DNA of 64,000 bases from positions 1,116,001-1,180,000 of the forward strand of contig NZ_CP134890.1 of NCBI RefSeq assembly GCF_032098525.1, given 5' to 3'. This DNA is from Flavobacterium sp. PMTSA4 (GTDB lineage: Bacteria; Bacteroidota; Bacteroidia; Flavobacteriales; Flavobacteriaceae). Below the pieces are notes generated by a model. It had not been told where the DNA came from. It saw only the letters and a list, made by a program, of their open reading frames with translations, and made no database searches. The position numbers and the translations under genes are program-made. Positions within the stretch are counted from its first letter, which is position 1, and every line of letters begins with the position of its first letter. Of the stretch, positions 16,801 through 26,157 are shown in pieces.

Positions 16801-19290
16801 CTATTTCTTAGGATTTAGTATTTTATCAATCCTACTGATGCAATCGTCATAATGATACTTCGTTTCCAAGTTAACACCACCGTTTTTTGCCACTTTCAAT
16901 TGCGCCAATAAGGCTTTCAACTCACCTCTAACCAGCGCCGGCACATCCGATTGTGAGGTTACATAAAAATCATCACCACGAGTATTCGTCATCTTTCCTG
17001 TCATTAAATACTCCATGCGCTCAAGGTAAGCTCGTTGCAAATTTCGACGATACACCGAAACATTTTGTCCGCTGCTGGCTTCTTTCCATAGTCCTTTGCG
17101 TAGTTGTGTCATGAAGGTTAACGGTTTATAATTCGCATCACTGAGCGTAGTTCCGTCCGTCAATCTACCCAAAGTTTCAAAACTCAACAGTCGGTTTAAA
17201 AAACGAGCTTGTACACTTCTGAAGGTTTCGGTATAACCCGCATAGGCCGTGTTTTCCAAAACCGTATTGTTTACCAACCACGTTGGCGAGTTGAATGCAT
17301 TGTTTAACAACCATTGCAACGCTGCTTCCTGCTTGGCTTTTGGCACTACATTATAAACATCACCCGCTTGATTAGGCTTTTTATAATTTTCATACACACC
17401 ACCAATATTCGTAGCCACATGTCCAACATAACGGCTCCAGCATCCTAACAACTCATCATAAAGCTCTTTTAAATCTTCATAATCATTGGTCTTTTTACTC
17501 GTCCATGCAGGTAAATTTTCAGCAACAAACTTTAAATTTTTCAACGCATACGTACTCGATTTCACAGCATCATTCCCAATATCTTCTGTTTGTGACCTTG
17601 GGTCAAATGAACTTCCTTGACTCCCAAAACGATAAATAGGATTGTTTGCTTTTTCTAAAATCCATTTATCCAGCGTTGCCACTTCTTCTTCAGGTGTTTT
17701 AAATTGCGACAAGTATCGATAACCCCAGTTAGTAGCATAATAATCATAAGGTCCCATTTGACGAATGAAACGAACATCGCCATCACCCGGTTGTGCCACA
17801 TAATTAAAACGGGCATAATCCATAATGGTAGCCGCTATTCCAAACTCTTTAGTAAACGCAGGTTTACGCAAATCCTCAACATCATAAGCACAGCTAGCAC
17901 CCATATTATGTGGGAATCCCAAAGCATGACCTACTTCGTGGGCAATAACCATTTGCATCATTTCGCCCATGTCTTCATCGCTTGTATCCAAAGTTCTTGC
18001 TTTTGGATTAGCAGCACCGGTTTCCAATAAATATCGGTTTCTATACGAACGCAAATGATTGTGATACCAAATAATATCACTCTCAATAATTTCACCCGTT
18101 CTTGGGTCAGAAACACTCGGGCCAACCGCATTACGCGTAGTACTCGCCACATAGCGAATCACCGAATAACGAATATCCTCCGGACTAAAGTCTGGGTCTT
18201 CTTCTTTCGTTGGCGGGTATTTACATTGAATAGCGTTTTTAAAACCAGCTACTTCAAAAACTTTTTGCCACTCTTCTACTCCAGCTTTAATGTATTTGCG
18301 CAATTTCTCAGGTGTTGCCGGGTCTAAATAATATACGATAGGTTTAATAGGTTCTACTAATTCCCCACGATTATATGCCGCTTCATCTTTAGGTTCCAAT
18401 CGCCATTTTCTAATAAAACGCTTCTCATCTGATTTCAATGCTTCACTGGAATAATCATAATGACTCGTAGTAAACCAGCCTACTCTTTCGTCAAAAAGTC
18501 TTGGCTTCATTGGTACTTCGGGCAATAAAATCATCGATTGATTCATTTGAAGACTAATCGACTCCGTATCTTCCAGCACAGGCGGTTTTGAAGCGTTATA
18601 GGTAAAATCCTGAACTACTTCAATATTCATCGGAAATGATTTTACGGAAGTAATAAAACTACGCGAATCATCCAGGTTTTTTACTTTATAAGCCTCACGC
18701 ATCTGCGATGATAAACCGCTTAATGCTCTCACATCACTACTATAAAACTTAGTAACATCAATCACCACAGCACTCGAATCTTTGGTAAAAGCAGCAATGT
18801 CAAACGCATACAAAGTTGGCTCATAATTATTAGCTTTCACTGAAATGTTTATCGGCAAACTATCATTAGCAACCGCCGCATACGACTTTACTTTAATTAA
18901 AACTTTATCCTGAAAACGCTCCCAAGTAATGAGTTGTTCATTTGCTTCAGAACCAGCATTCACATATCCACCACCAAGTCCAGAAGGTAGTTTGGCAATA
19001 CGACTCACCAACAACATTTCTTTGCCTAACAACTTAGTAGGGATTTCGAAAAAGTGTTTATCGGCAACTCTATGCGTTTTAAAAAGACCATCATCGGTTT
19101 TAGCCTCTTTAGTAATAACCTGATTGTAGTCTTTGATTTTTTTATCTTTTGCTTTTTGAGCTTCGGCATTTTTTTGAGCCATTGCTTTGGCGGCGGCTTC
19201 TTGTTCTTTCTTTTTCTTTTTAGATTGTCCTAAGGACGAACACGAACTAATAACTAGTGCCACAACCAATAGAAGAGTAATTTTTTTCAT
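16801..19290 (-). CDS. Zinc-dependent metalloprotease lipoprotein (DUF5117/DUF4953 type)
   Basis: An 829-aa envelope lipoprotein (ISSC, Cys17). I use the ATG at 19290 (MKKITLLL); another ATG lies two codons upstream. A Lys/Ala/Gln-rich linker (about residues 20-55) is followed by the DUF5118 and DUF5117 regions and a catalytic domain with the extended zinc motif HEVGHALGFPH starting at His451, of HExxHxxGxxH metzincin type. This architecture is common in Bacteroidota, where the proteins are annotated as zinc-dependent metalloproteases of unknown substrate. The gene has its own -7 box (TATTTTTG) and a strong terminator, so it is monocistronic. Array A starts just beyond the terminator. Confidence 0.9.
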   Translation of the reverse strand: MKKITLLLVVALVISSCSSLGQSKKKKKEQEAAAKAMAQKNAEAQKAKDKKIKDYNQVITKEAKTDDGLFKTHRVADKHFFEIPTKLLGKEMLLVSRIAKLPSGLGGGYVNAGSEANEQLITWERFQDKVLIKVKSYAAVANDSLPINISVKANNYEPTLYAFDIAAFTKDSSAVVIDVTKFYSSDVRALSGLSSQMREAYKVKNLDDSRSFITSVKSFPMNIEVVQDFTYNASKPPVLEDTESISLQMNQSMILLPEVPMKPRLFDERVGWFTTSHYDYSSEALKSDEKRFIRKWRLEPKDEAAYNRGELVEPIKPIVYYLDPATPEKLRKYIKAGVEEWQKVFEVAGFKNAIQCKYPPTKEEDPDFSPEDIRYSVIRYVASTTRNAVGPSVSDPRTGEIIESDIIWYHNHLRSYRNRYLLETGAANPKARTLDTSDEDMGEMMQMVIAHEVGHALGFPHNMGASCAYDVEDLRKPAFTKEFGIAATIMDYARFNYVAQPGDGDVRFIRQMGPYDYYATNWGYRYLSQFKTPEEEVATLDKWILEKANNPIYRFGSQGSSFDPRSQTEDIGNDAVKSSTYALKNLKFVAENLPAWTSKKTNDYEDLKELYDELLGCWSRYVGHVATNIGGVYENYKKPNQAGDVYNVVPKAKQEAALQWLLNNAFNSPTWLVNNTVLENTAYAGYTETFRSVQARFLNRLLSFETLGRLTDGTTLSDANYKPLTFMTQLRKGLWKEASSGQNVSVYRRNLQRAYLERMEYLMTGKMTNTRGDDFYVTSQSDVPALVRGELKALLAQLKVAKNGGVNLETKYHYDDCISRIDKILNPKK

Positions 19291-19312
19291 AAACATATAT
19301 AAAGGTAACTTT

Positions 19313-19320
19313 CAAAAATA
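19313..19320 (-). promoter_or_regulatory. Promoter -7 box of the metalloprotease gene
   Basis: TATTTTTG on the minus strand, 22 bp before the ATG at 19290. No clear -33 TTG. Confidence 0.5.
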
Positions 19321-19371
19321 ATAATCGATGTTAAAATGACCTAACTATTAAGTTTAATTTATGATTTGTCC

Positions 19372-19397
19372 AAAAAAAAAGGAAGCTTAAAGCTTCC
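19372..19397 (-). terminator. Terminator of acs, overlapping its stop codon
   Basis: Stem GGAAGC with GCTTCC and a loop TTAAA. On the minus strand it is followed by nine T. The acs stop codon lies in the loop (19387-19389), so the last codons of acs form one arm. Confidence 0.85.
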
Positions 19398-21294
19398 CGT
19401 TTTTAATTTCTTCTACACACTCAGGATTGAGCAGGGTTGATGTATCGCCAAAGTTACTAAAGTCGCCTTCGGCTATTTTTCTTAGAATTCTACGCATGAT
19501 TTTTCCTGAACGTGTTTTTGGTAATCCCGATACAAACTGAATTTTATCAAGCTTTGCAATTGGTCCGACTTGGTCAGAAATCAATTGATTAATTTCAATG
19601 GCAAGATTTTCTTGTTTTCTACCTTCACCTGTTTCTTTTAAAATTACAAATCCATACAAAGCATTTCCTTTAATATCGTGTGGGAAACCAACAATAGCAC
19701 TTTCGGCTACCGCTGGATGCTCATTGATAGCATCTTCTATTGGTGCGGTTCCTAAATTATGTCCTGAAACGATAATGACATCATCTACTCTACCTGTAAT
19801 TCTGTAATATCCCACTTCATCGCGCAAAGCACCATCACCTGTGAAATATTTACCAGGGAAAGCAGTAAAATAAGTTTCTTTAAAACGCTGGTGGTCGCCC
19901 CAAATGGTTCGCGCCATAGATGGCCATGGGAACTTAATGCATAAACTACCCGTTACTTGATTACCTTCAATTTCATTGCGCAATTCATCCATTAACACGG
20001 GTTGCACTCCAGGTAAAGGCAAAGTTGCATAAGTAGGTTTTGTAGGCGTGATAAACGGAATAGGAGAAATCATGATTCCACCAGTTTCGGTTTGCCACCA
20101 AGTATCTACCAATGGGCAACGTTTTCCGCCAACATGGTCGTTATACCAATGCCAAGCTTCTTCGTTGATAGGTTCGCCTACTGATCCAATAACTTTTAAT
20201 GATTTTAAAGGATATTTTTGAACGAAGTCTATACTTTCTTTTGCCAATGATCTAATGGCAGTTGGTGCGGTATAAAATTGGTTTACCTGATGTTTTTCAA
20301 TGATATCCCAGAAACGACTGAAATTAGGATAAGAAGGAACTCCTTCGAACATTACTGTGGTAGCACCATTTAATAATGGTCCGTAAAGTATATAGGAATG
20401 ACCGGTAATCCAACCTATATCGGCAGTACACCAATAGACATCGTTCTCTTCGTAATTGAATATATTTTTAAAGGTATAAGCGGTATAAACCATATAGCCT
20501 GCGGTGGTATGCACCATGCCTTTAGGTTTTCCTGTTGAACCTGAAGTATATAGAATAAACAACGGATCTTCTGCATCCATTACTTCGGCAACATTGTTTG
20601 GAATGGCTTCGTCTAATAAAGGTTGTAACCAAATATCACGACCTTCTTTCATGTTTACATTTGTATTGGTTCTTTTAACAACCAAAACTTTTTCGACACC
20701 AGGTGCTTTCTCTAAAGCTTCGTCAACAATACTTTTTAAATCGATGGTTTTATCACCACGATAGCTTCCATCAGAAGTTATAACCAGTTTAGAATCGCAA
20801 TCGTTGATTCGAGCAGCTACTGCTGACGCCGAAAATCCTGCAAAAACAACCGAATGAACCGCTCCTATTCTTGCACATGCTAAAACAGCAACAGCCAATT
20901 CAGGAATCATTGGGAGGTAAATACAAACTCTATCTCCTTTTTGTACACCTTGCTCGCGTAATACATTTGCCATCTTGGCCACTCTGGCATACAACTCATT
21001 ATAGGTTATATGTTGGGCTTCTTCATCGGGATTATTTGGTTCGAATAGAATAGCGGTTTTATCTCCACGACGTGCTAAATGCCTGTCGATACAGTTTTTA
21101 GTAATGTTTAGTTTGGCATCAATAAACCAACGGAATTTTGCTTCCTGAAAATCGAAATCAAATACTTTTTCCCATTTTTGATACCATGAAAAGTTATCAT
21201 CGGCTATTTTGTCCCAAAACTTTCTCGGCTCACGAACCGATTTTTTATACATTTTAAAATAATTCTCTAGATCGTGTATTTTGTAATAACTCAT
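19387..21294 (-). CDS. acs: Acetyl-CoA synthetase (AMP-forming)
   Basis: A 635-aa enzyme that activates acetate to acetyl-CoA through acetyl-AMP, at the usual length of about 650 aa. Visible motifs are the N-terminal ACS helix region (NFSWYQKWEKVFDFDF), the phosphate-binding loop YTSGSTGKPKG, WWQTETGG, the hinge YYRITGRVDD, and the C-terminal SGKIMRRILRK. Lys598 in that last motif is the catalytic lysine that is acetylated and inactivated in well-studied homologues. It is a single gene with a -7 box TAAATTTG at 21334-21341 on the minus strand. No deacetylase or acetyltransferase gene lies beside it. Confidence 0.97.
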   Translation of the reverse strand: MSYYKIHDLENYFKMYKKSVREPRKFWDKIADDNFSWYQKWEKVFDFDFQEAKFRWFIDAKLNITKNCIDRHLARRGDKTAILFEPNNPDEEAQHITYNELYARVAKMANVLREQGVQKGDRVCIYLPMIPELAVAVLACARIGAVHSVVFAGFSASAVAARINDCDSKLVITSDGSYRGDKTIDLKSIVDEALEKAPGVEKVLVVKRTNTNVNMKEGRDIWLQPLLDEAIPNNVAEVMDAEDPLFILYTSGSTGKPKGMVHTTAGYMVYTAYTFKNIFNYEENDVYWCTADIGWITGHSYILYGPLLNGATTVMFEGVPSYPNFSRFWDIIEKHQVNQFYTAPTAIRSLAKESIDFVQKYPLKSLKVIGSVGEPINEEAWHWYNDHVGGKRCPLVDTWWQTETGGIMISPIPFITPTKPTYATLPLPGVQPVLMDELRNEIEGNQVTGSLCIKFPWPSMARTIWGDHQRFKETYFTAFPGKYFTGDGALRDEVGYYRITGRVDDVIIVSGHNLGTAPIEDAINEHPAVAESAIVGFPHDIKGNALYGFVILKETGEGRKQENLAIEINQLISDQVGPIAKLDKIQFVSGLPKTRSGKIMRRILRKIAEGDFSNFGDTSTLLNPECVEEIKNGKL

Positions 21295-21494
21295 CCTATT
21301 AAAATTTATATGGTGCTTACTAAATTATTTTTCCAAATTTAGGTAATTAGGATTAAATATTAATCGATTGCATTCAAAGTTTTATTACCTTAAAAAAAAG
21401 ACTTTTATTGAGCAAAGTATCATTTATTCAAACTTTAAATACAATTAAATTTGTTGATGAAATACAGAAGTTGGAATATTTAATTCTTAAAAAT

Positions 21495-22223
21495 TCAATA
21501 CAACATCCTAATCTCTTTTAAACCAAAGGTTTGACAGGAATCATCTTCTAACACTAACTCTAACTTACCATCAGAACTGACTCCTGTAATAATTCCCATA
21601 AAGCGGTTTTGATTTAAGTCTTCAAAAGCCATAGGTTGGTTTATCTTAAATAAATGAGATTTATATTTCTCCCAAAAAAACTCCTTTCGCAATGGTAATT
21701 TATTGAGATTACTTTTTAGCTGATTTACAATTTTCTCCAACAAGAATTCTAAATCAAAATCTTTTTCTACAATATTCTTTAGCGATGAAGCTGAAGGTAA
21801 ACCTGAAAAATCTTCCTGATTAATATTAAGCCCAATACCAATAACCGTATCTATCATACCATCTGCCTTAATACTATTCTCAATCAATATGCCACCGATT
21901 TTTTTGCTTTCTGCCAAAATGTCGTTAGGCCATTTAATATTTAAATTTGGAATTTTTAAAGATTGAAGAACTTCAAGAACAGAAACTGCAACTGCTACAT
22001 TACAATCAAAAATTGAACTTTGTAGAGTAACACTATCTTTAACTAAAACACTAAAAGTTAGATTTTTACCTGGTTCAGAAATCCAATTTGAACCCATTTG
22101 ACCTTTACCTTTTGTTTGTGAAAATGTTGTAACAACGGTATAATCACTAAGCGTTTTTTCTTTATTCAACTGCTTTAAATAATCATTAGTAGAATCTATG
22201 GCATTGAGTTTGATTACTAGCAT
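21495..22223 (-). CDS. birA: Biotin-protein ligase (BirA type, no HTH domain)
   Basis: A 242-aa biotin-[acetyl-CoA-carboxylase] ligase that transfers biotin to carrier proteins via biotinyl-AMP. Motifs present: DSTNDYLKQL at the front, TFSQTKGKGQMGSNW (adenylate-forming loop, here KGKGQMG in place of GRGRRG), the NIKWPNDIL block and a KIGGILIE strand. It lacks an N-terminal helix-turn-helix, so it cannot repress biotin genes as the E. coli protein does. It is transcribed divergently from rsfS, and the two promoters overlap in the 94-bp gap. Confidence 0.92.
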   Translation of the reverse strand: MLVIKLNAIDSTNDYLKQLNKEKTLSDYTVVTTFSQTKGKGQMGSNWISEPGKNLTFSVLVKDSVTLQSSIFDCNVAVAVSVLEVLQSLKIPNLNIKWPNDILAESKKIGGILIENSIKADGMIDTVIGIGLNINQEDFSGLPSASSLKNIVEKDFDLEFLLEKIVNQLKSNLNKLPLRKEFFWEKYKSHLFKINQPMAFEDLNQNRFMGIITGVSSDGKLELVLEDDSCQTFGLKEIRMLY

Positions 22224-22266
22224 GAAGAAGGTTGTGTTTTGTTAAGAATTTTAAACTTTTATTAAG

Positions 22267-22298
22267 CAAAAATAAACACAAAAAGTAATACCTTTGCA
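22267..22298 (-). promoter_or_regulatory. birA promoter, overlapping the rsfS -7 box
   Basis: On the minus strand: TTG (22296-22298), 21-bp spacer, TATTTTTG (22267-22274). The plus-strand -7 box of rsfS, TACCTTTG (22289-22296), overlaps the birA -33 base by base through the palindrome TTTGCAAA (22293-22300), so polymerase at one promoter should exclude the other. Confidence 0.65.
22289..22296 (+). promoter_or_regulatory. Promoter -7 box of the rsfS-ftsH cluster
   Basis: TACCTTTG, 21 bp before the rsfS ATG. No clear -33 TTG. Confidence 0.55.
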
Positions 22299-22317
22299 AA
22301 TCATAGAAAATTAATAC

Positions 22318-22689
22318 ATGGCGAAAAGAGAAGTTCAATCTGATATTTTATTAGCAAACATAATAAAGGGAATAGAAGAAGTAAAAGGAAATGACATTGA
22401 CATCTTAGATTTAAGAGAGATTGACACCGCAGTTTGTGATTATTTTATCATCTGCAACGGAAATTCAAATACCCAAGTTAACGCTATAGTTAACTCAATC
22501 CAAAAACTAGTTTCAAAAGAATTAAAAGACAAGCCTTGGCACGTAGAAGGTACGGACAATGGTGAATGGGTTTTGATGGATTATGTGAACGTAGTTGTTC
22601 ATGTATTTCAAAAACAAATTCGTGAATTTTATAATATTGAAGGTCTTTGGGGAGATGCCAAAATTACAACCATTCCATCCAATTACTAA
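22318..22689 (+). CDS. rsfS: Ribosome silencing factor RsfS
   Basis: A 123-aa member of the RsfS/Iojap family. It binds protein L14 on the large subunit and blocks subunit joining when nutrients run low. The family core is clear: ILDLREIDTAVCDYFIICNGNSNTQV, then PWHVEGTDNGEWVLMDYVNVVVHVF and REFYNIEGLWGDA near the end. It is the first gene of a cluster and ftsH follows 15 bp later, the usual order in Flavobacteriia. Confidence 0.96.
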   Translation: MAKREVQSDILLANIIKGIEEVKGNDIDILDLREIDTAVCDYFIICNGNSNTQVNAIVNSIQKLVSKELKDKPWHVEGTDNGEWVLMDYVNVVVHVFQKQIREFYNIEGLWGDAKITTIPSNY

Positions 22690-22704
22690 TACCTACACAA
22701 AAAA

Positions 22705-24627
22705 ATGGCAGAGGAAAAGAAATCTAATAATTTTAAGTTCAATCCATGGTGGATTTATGGACTATTAATCGTGGTGTTTTTATTACTGAATGTTTTCAGT
22801 GGTTCTAGTTTTCAAGAAGTAGGCAAAATTACCTCTTCTAAATTCAACGATATGTTGGATAAAGGAAAAGTAGAAAAAGTTATTGTTTATAACAAAACTG
22901 AGGCTGAAGTCTATTTGACTGAAGCTGCCATGAAAGAAAAAGAAAATAAAAAAATTGCCACTGACGTACTTGGCAGAGTAAATAAAGGTCCGCATTATAG
23001 TTTTGAAATTGGAAATGATGAATTATTCCAAAAAAAACTTGAAGAAGCTAGAAGTCAAAATAAAATCAAAACCTTTGATTTTAAACAAAAAGGAGAATGG
23101 ACTAGTATTTTAGTTTCTATACTTCCATTTGTTTTCATTATCGGGCTTTGGTTCTTTATCATGAGAAGAATGTCTGGTGGTTCTGGCGGAGGCGGAGGAC
23201 AATTATTCAACATCGGAAAATCAAAAGCAAAACTTTTTGACGAAAAAACAGATGTAAAAATTACATTCAAAGACGTTGCTGGTTTAGAAGGTGCAAAAGA
23301 AGAAGTACAAGAGATTGTTGAATTCTTAAAAAACCCTGAAAAATATACTAAACTTGGTGGCAAAATACCTAAAGGCGCTTTATTAGTTGGACCTCCAGGA
23401 ACGGGTAAAACTTTACTAGCAAAAGCTGTTGCAGGAGAAGCCAAAGTACCTTTCTTTTCACTATCAGGTTCTGATTTTGTAGAAATGTTTGTTGGTGTTG
23501 GAGCATCACGTGTTAGAGATTTATTCAAACAAGCAAAAGAAAAATCACCAGCCATTATTTTTATTGATGAAATAGATGCTGTTGGTAGAGCAAGAGGAAA
23601 AAATAATTTCTCAGGTTCCAATGACGAACGTGAAAACACTCTAAATCAGTTGTTAACTGAAATGGATGGTTTTGGAACAAACACACACGTTATTGTTCTT
23701 GCTGCTACTAACAGAGCTGATGTTTTAGACAAAGCATTGATGCGTGCAGGTCGTTTTGACAGACAAATCTATGTTGATTTACCAGACGTTAGAGAGCGAA
23801 AAGAAATATTTGAAGTTCATTTAGCTCCATTAACAAAAGTTGAAAATCTTGATTTAGACTTCTTAGCAAAGCAAACTCCCGGTTTCTCAGGAGCAGATAT
23901 TGCAAATGTATGTAATGAAGCAGCTTTGATTGCTGCCCGAAACAATAAAGAAGCTGTTGACAAACAAGACTTTTTAGATGCAGTTGATAGAATTGTTGGT
24001 GGTTTAGAAAAGAAAAATAAAATTGTTACTAAAGAAGAAAAACGTGCAATTGCTGTTCACGAAGCTGGGCATGCAACTGTAAGTTGGATGTTAGAACATG
24101 CTGCTCCTTTGGTAAAAGTAACTATTGTTCCGCGTGGTCAAAGTTTAGGTGCAGCTTGGTATTTACCTGAAGAAAGATTAATCGTTAGAACAGATCAAAT
24201 GCTTGATGAAATGTGTGCTACTATGGGTGGACGTGCTGCTGAAAAAGTAGTATTTGACAAAATATCAACAGGTGCTTTGAGTGATTTGGAAAAAGTAACC
24301 AAACAAGCTCGAGCTATGGTAACCATTTATGGTTTGAATGAAAAACTTGGAAATATAACCTACTATGATTCATCAGGTCAAAGTGAATATAATTTCTCAA
24401 AACCTTATTCTGAAGAAACCGCTTTAGTTATTGATAAAGAAATTAATGCCTTGATTGAGAATGAATATCAAAGAGCAATAAAACTACTTCAAGAAAACAA
24501 AGATAAATTACTGAAACTAGCTGATATACTGATTGAAAAAGAAGTAATTTTCAAAGATGACTTAGAAACAATTTTTGGAAAACGTCCTTTTGACAAATCA
24601 GAAGATGAGCTTGTAGCAGAAGCTTAA
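22705..24627 (+). CDS. ftsH: ATP-dependent zinc metalloprotease FtsH
   Basis: A 640-aa inner-membrane protease that unfolds and degrades membrane and regulatory proteins. Two membrane helices (about residues 15-32 and 132-152) flank a periplasmic part. A GGSGGGGG linker leads to the AAA+ domain with Walker A GPPGTGKT (229-236), Walker B IIFIDEID and the second region of homology ending in MRAGRFDRQI. The zinc site is HEAGH (His452-His456). The C-terminus is Asp/Glu-rich. It lies between rsfS and a hairpin terminator, but the downstream genes have their own promoter within that terminator. Confidence 0.97.
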   Translation: MAEEKKSNNFKFNPWWIYGLLIVVFLLLNVFSGSSFQEVGKITSSKFNDMLDKGKVEKVIVYNKTEAEVYLTEAAMKEKENKKIATDVLGRVNKGPHYSFEIGNDELFQKKLEEARSQNKIKTFDFKQKGEWTSILVSILPFVFIIGLWFFIMRRMSGGSGGGGGQLFNIGKSKAKLFDEKTDVKITFKDVAGLEGAKEEVQEIVEFLKNPEKYTKLGGKIPKGALLVGPPGTGKTLLAKAVAGEAKVPFFSLSGSDFVEMFVGVGASRVRDLFKQAKEKSPAIIFIDEIDAVGRARGKNNFSGSNDERENTLNQLLTEMDGFGTNTHVIVLAATNRADVLDKALMRAGRFDRQIYVDLPDVRERKEIFEVHLAPLTKVENLDLDFLAKQTPGFSGADIANVCNEAALIAARNNKEAVDKQDFLDAVDRIVGGLEKKNKIVTKEEKRAIAVHEAGHATVSWMLEHAAPLVKVTIVPRGQSLGAAWYLPEERLIVRTDQMLDEMCATMGGRAAEKVVFDKISTGALSDLEKVTKQARAMVTIYGLNEKLGNITYYDSSGQSEYNFSKPYSEETALVIDKEINALIENEYQRAIKLLQENKDKLLKLADILIEKEVIFKDDLETIFGKRPFDKSEDELVAEA

Positions 24628-24649
24628 TTACAAAAGTTAACAATTTTTT

Positions 24650-24690
24650 AAAATCTTAATTCAAAATCTGTTTTTGAATTAAGATTTTTT
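24650..24690 (+). terminator. Terminator after ftsH
   Basis: Long AT-rich stem AAATCTTAATTCAAA with TTTGAATTAAGATTT, followed by T7. The T run leads into the next promoter box. Confidence 0.8.
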
Positions 24691-24698
24691 TATCTTTG
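24691..24698 (+). promoter_or_regulatory. Promoter -7 box of the LUD-cdsA-psd operon
   Basis: TATCTTTG directly after the T run of the ftsH terminator, 39 bp before the ATG at 24738. A TTG (24674-24676) lies 14 bp upstream, closer than usual. Confidence 0.5.
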
Positions 24699-24737
24699 AA
24701 CGATTCCAAATACAAAGCTTAAGTTTATATATTGCAC

Positions 24738-25343
24738 ATGAGTCTTTTCAGAAAAATATTTGGCAGCAGCAATGATGCCTCAGAGAATGAAAATGAAAGT
24801 GAATTTAACAATACACCTTCCAGTTTTTCATTACTCCCAGTAGATGAAAAATTCACCTATAGTTTCAAGAAAAATGGCGGTAAATTCATTTATTGTGAAG
24901 ATTTAAATGAAGTTAAAGAACAATTTTTAAATATATTGGAAGAAAATGATTGGTTTGAATGTGAAGCAATGTGTTTTGAAAATAAATTGTTTTCAATGTT
25001 AGATGAAAATAAGCTTGAATACAAAAACGTAACTAATCCTAAATTTTTATTTGCAAGCTGTGAAAATTTGATTGCCGATGAAGGCTCAGTTTTATTTTCA
25101 TCAAATCAAATTAAACAAAATAAACCTAACGATTTACCATCCAACATAATTATTCTTGCCACAACTAGCCAAATCATAGAATCAAAAAGTGATGGTCTTA
25201 GAGGTATTAAGAAAAAATACGATAAAGATTATCCAACCAATATCACAACCATAAAATATTTTGAAAAAGCCAAAGAAGAAGATTTTCTTCAATATGGTAG
25301 TGCTGCCAAAAACTTATATCTTCTGCTTTTAGAAGATTTATAA
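24738..25343 (+). CDS. LUD domain protein (LutC/YkgG type)
   Basis: Predicted 201 aa from the ATG at 24738, preferred over a TTG two codons upstream. The LUD fold shows in FASCENLIADEGSVLFSSNQ and NIIILATTSQIIESKSDGLRGIKKKY. LutC-type proteins act with LutA and LutB in lactate oxidation, but neither partner is nearby. Lone LUD genes next to cdsA occur in Flavobacteriia, and their job is not known. The stop codon is one base from the cdsA ATG, so the two are translated from one mRNA and a link to membrane or energy state is plausible. Confidence 0.8.
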   Translation: MSLFRKIFGSSNDASENENESEFNNTPSSFSLLPVDEKFTYSFKKNGGKFIYCEDLNEVKEQFLNILEENDWFECEAMCFENKLFSMLDENKLEYKNVTNPKFLFASCENLIADEGSVLFSSNQIKQNKPNDLPSNIIILATTSQIIESKSDGLRGIKKKYDKDYPTNITTIKYFEKAKEEDFLQYGSAAKNLYLLLLEDL

Positions 25344-25344
25344 A

Positions 25345-26157
25345 ATGAATAATACTTTAATTAGAGCGCTGTCCGGAAGTGTTTATGTCGCTTTATTATT
25401 GATAGCTACATCCTATTCTTCTAATAGTTTAATTATACTTTTTGGTATTTTTTTACTTTTAGGAACTATTGAGTTTTGTAAACTCATTCATTTCGATTAT
25501 GTTTTTCCTGTCATCATAACCCTTACTTGTTATACTCTTTTTAATCTTAACCAAACAAATAAAACAAACGATATACTGATGTTGTCGGCAACATTATTTG
25601 TTTCTATAAAAGCTATTTTATTTCTATTTGATAATAAAAACAAACCTCTTGATAAACTTTCAAAATACATTTATGTAATAGGTTATATTGCTTTACCTTT
25701 TGTTATTATTACAAAAATCCCTTTTGGAATTAGAGGTTACAATCCTAAGATTTTAATTAGTATATTTATATTGATTTGGATAAATGATACTTTTGCCTTT
25801 CTTGTTGGGAAATCAATTGGAAAACACAAATTATTTGAAAAAGTATCTCCTAAAAAAACAATTGAAGGCTTTGTTGGAGGTTTGGTTTTCTGTATTATTG
25901 GAAGCTTTTTAGTAGCAAAATATTATATTGAAGCCAATCCTAAAAATATATACATTTGGATTATTATAGCCGCAATAGTGAGTATCTTTGGAACCATTGG
26001 CGACTTAATAGAGTCAAAATTTAAAAGAATTGCTGGTGTTAAAGACAGTGGAAATATAATGCCTGGTCATGGAGGTATTTTAGATAGACTAGATAGTATT
26101 ATATTTGTTGCACCATTTGTATTTTTGTTTTATCAAATTTTATATTATGTTTCATAA
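25345..26157 (+). CDS. cdsA: Phosphatidate cytidylyltransferase (CDP-diacylglycerol synthase)
   Basis: A 270-aa integral membrane enzyme making CDP-diacylglycerol from CTP and phosphatidate, the branch point of phospholipid synthesis. About eight hydrophobic segments are visible. The C-terminal signature is complete: GDLIESKFKRIAGVKDSG followed by MPGHGGILDRLDS, including the K-R-x4-K-D and D-R-x-D groups. It starts one base after the LUD gene and overlaps psd by 11 bp (26147-26157), so the phospholipid genes are translationally coupled. Confidence 0.96.
   Translation: MNNTLIRALSGSVYVALLLIATSYSSNSLIILFGIFLLLGTIEFCKLIHFDYVFPVIITLTCYTLFNLNQTNKTNDILMLSATLFVSIKAILFLFDNKNKPLDKLSKYIYVIGYIALPFVIITKIPFGIRGYNPKILISIFILIWINDTFAFLVGKSIGKHKLFEKVSPKKTIEGFVGGLVFCIIGSFLVAKYYIEANPKNIYIWIIIAAIVSIFGTIGDLIESKFKRIAGVKDSGNIMPGHGGILDRLDSIIFVAPFVFLFYQILYYVS

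Noticed and set aside
23055..23639. Long antisense frame of 194 codons inside ftsH
   Set aside because: Complement of the conserved AAA+ coding sequence; codon bias makes long open antisense frames common.
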